A stretch of 5,360 bases of DNA from Christensenella sp. UBA1260 (GTDB lineage: Bacteria > Bacillota > Clostridia > Christensenellales > CAG-917). The DNA lies in NCBI GenBank assembly GCA_002308155.1, contig DBVQ01000071.1:1-5360 (forward strand). The letters are read 5' to 3'. Below, one piece after another: positions 5,248-5,360 of the stretch. The translations under genes were made by a program, and so were the position numbers. The notes beneath the pieces are model-generated. The model searched no databases, had not been told where the DNA came from, and saw nothing but the letters and a program-made list of their open reading frames with translations. Numbering within the stretch: position 1 is the stretch's first letter; each line of letters opens with the position of its first letter.

Positions 5248-5360
5248 ATGTATATTTACGGAAGAAATCCTATTAAGGAAGCATACAGATCGGGCAAAAC
5301 GATTGAAAAACTCTTTATAATCAAGGGCGATTTTGACCCTACCCTCGGCGTAATCCGCAA
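5248..5360 (+). CDS. rlmB: 23S rRNA 2'-O-methyltransferase, TrmH/RlmB family (5' part)
   Basis: Only the first 37 codons are inside the window. The protein begins MYIYGRNPIKEAYRSGKTIE and continues KLFIIKG, which matches the N-terminal substrate-binding domain of SpoU/TrmH-family methyltransferases (the YGRNPVxEAL pattern). The RlmB type 2'-O-methylates a guanosine of 23S rRNA using S-adenosylmethionine. The knotted catalytic domain, which would confirm the subfamily, lies beyond the window edge. The position after mrnC agrees with the conserved Bacillota order cysS-mrnC-rlmB. The start is supported by AAGGAA just upstream. No promoter is evident in the gap, so transcription probably continues from mrnC through element E2. 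The exact specificity (RlmB or a paralogue) cannot be decided from this fragment. Confidence 0.85.
   Translation, partial: MYIYGRNPIKEAYRSGKTIEKLFIIKGDFDPTLGVIR

Overview
The window looks like a Bacillota chromosome, probably an uncultured gut-type Clostridia. It carries the mini-ribonuclease III gene (mrnC) followed by an rlmB-type 23S rRNA methyltransferase gene, a neighbour pair typical of that phylum. It also has consensus sigma-A promoter spacing, a Gram-positive style lipoprotein, a long cation diffusion facilitator (CDF) transporter, and AT-rich intergenic DNA around genes of moderate GC. The assignment is inferred from gene content; no 16S or tRNA gene is present.

Layout. Positions 1-396 hold no recognisable gene: a short GC-rich patch, then AT-rich DNA with three TTTTTRCAAAAA palindromes. 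Positions 397-589 form a strongly nested inverted-repeat element (E1) whose right edge overlaps the stop codon of the next gene. On the minus strand, a 925-residue surface lipoprotein gene (1747-4524) and a CDF metal transporter gene (588-1715) lie 31 bases apart and are probably co-transcribed from a near-consensus promoter at 4583-4611. The lipoprotein has four Ig-like repeats, a Gly/Glu linker and a C-terminal transglutaminase-like domain with a visible Cys-His-Asp triad. On the plus strand, mrnC (4663-5082) starts divergently from its own promoter, with no Shine-Dalgarno sequence and a predicted transcription start at or next to its ATG. A second element (E2, 5115-5235) fills the gap before rlmB, which begins at 5248 and runs off the window.

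The main discovery candidate is the E1/E2 pair. They sit about 4.5 kb apart in the same orientation. Both have a terminal stem of about 15-18 bp with a T-T mismatch at the same position and three compensatory base-pair changes between copies. Both have a GCGCGAAAA motif exactly 7 bases after the left stem arm, and a TTGACAA motif exactly 9 bases before the right arm. The interiors differ in length and sequence, but both are rich in hairpins. This pattern fits a dispersed structured RNA or a MITE-like repeat under structural selection. I do not recognise it as a named family.

Functionally, mrnC and rlmB belong to ribosomal RNA maturation (23S end processing and 2'-O-methylation). The lipoprotein/CDF unit is an envelope and metal-homeostasis module whose joint role is unknown.
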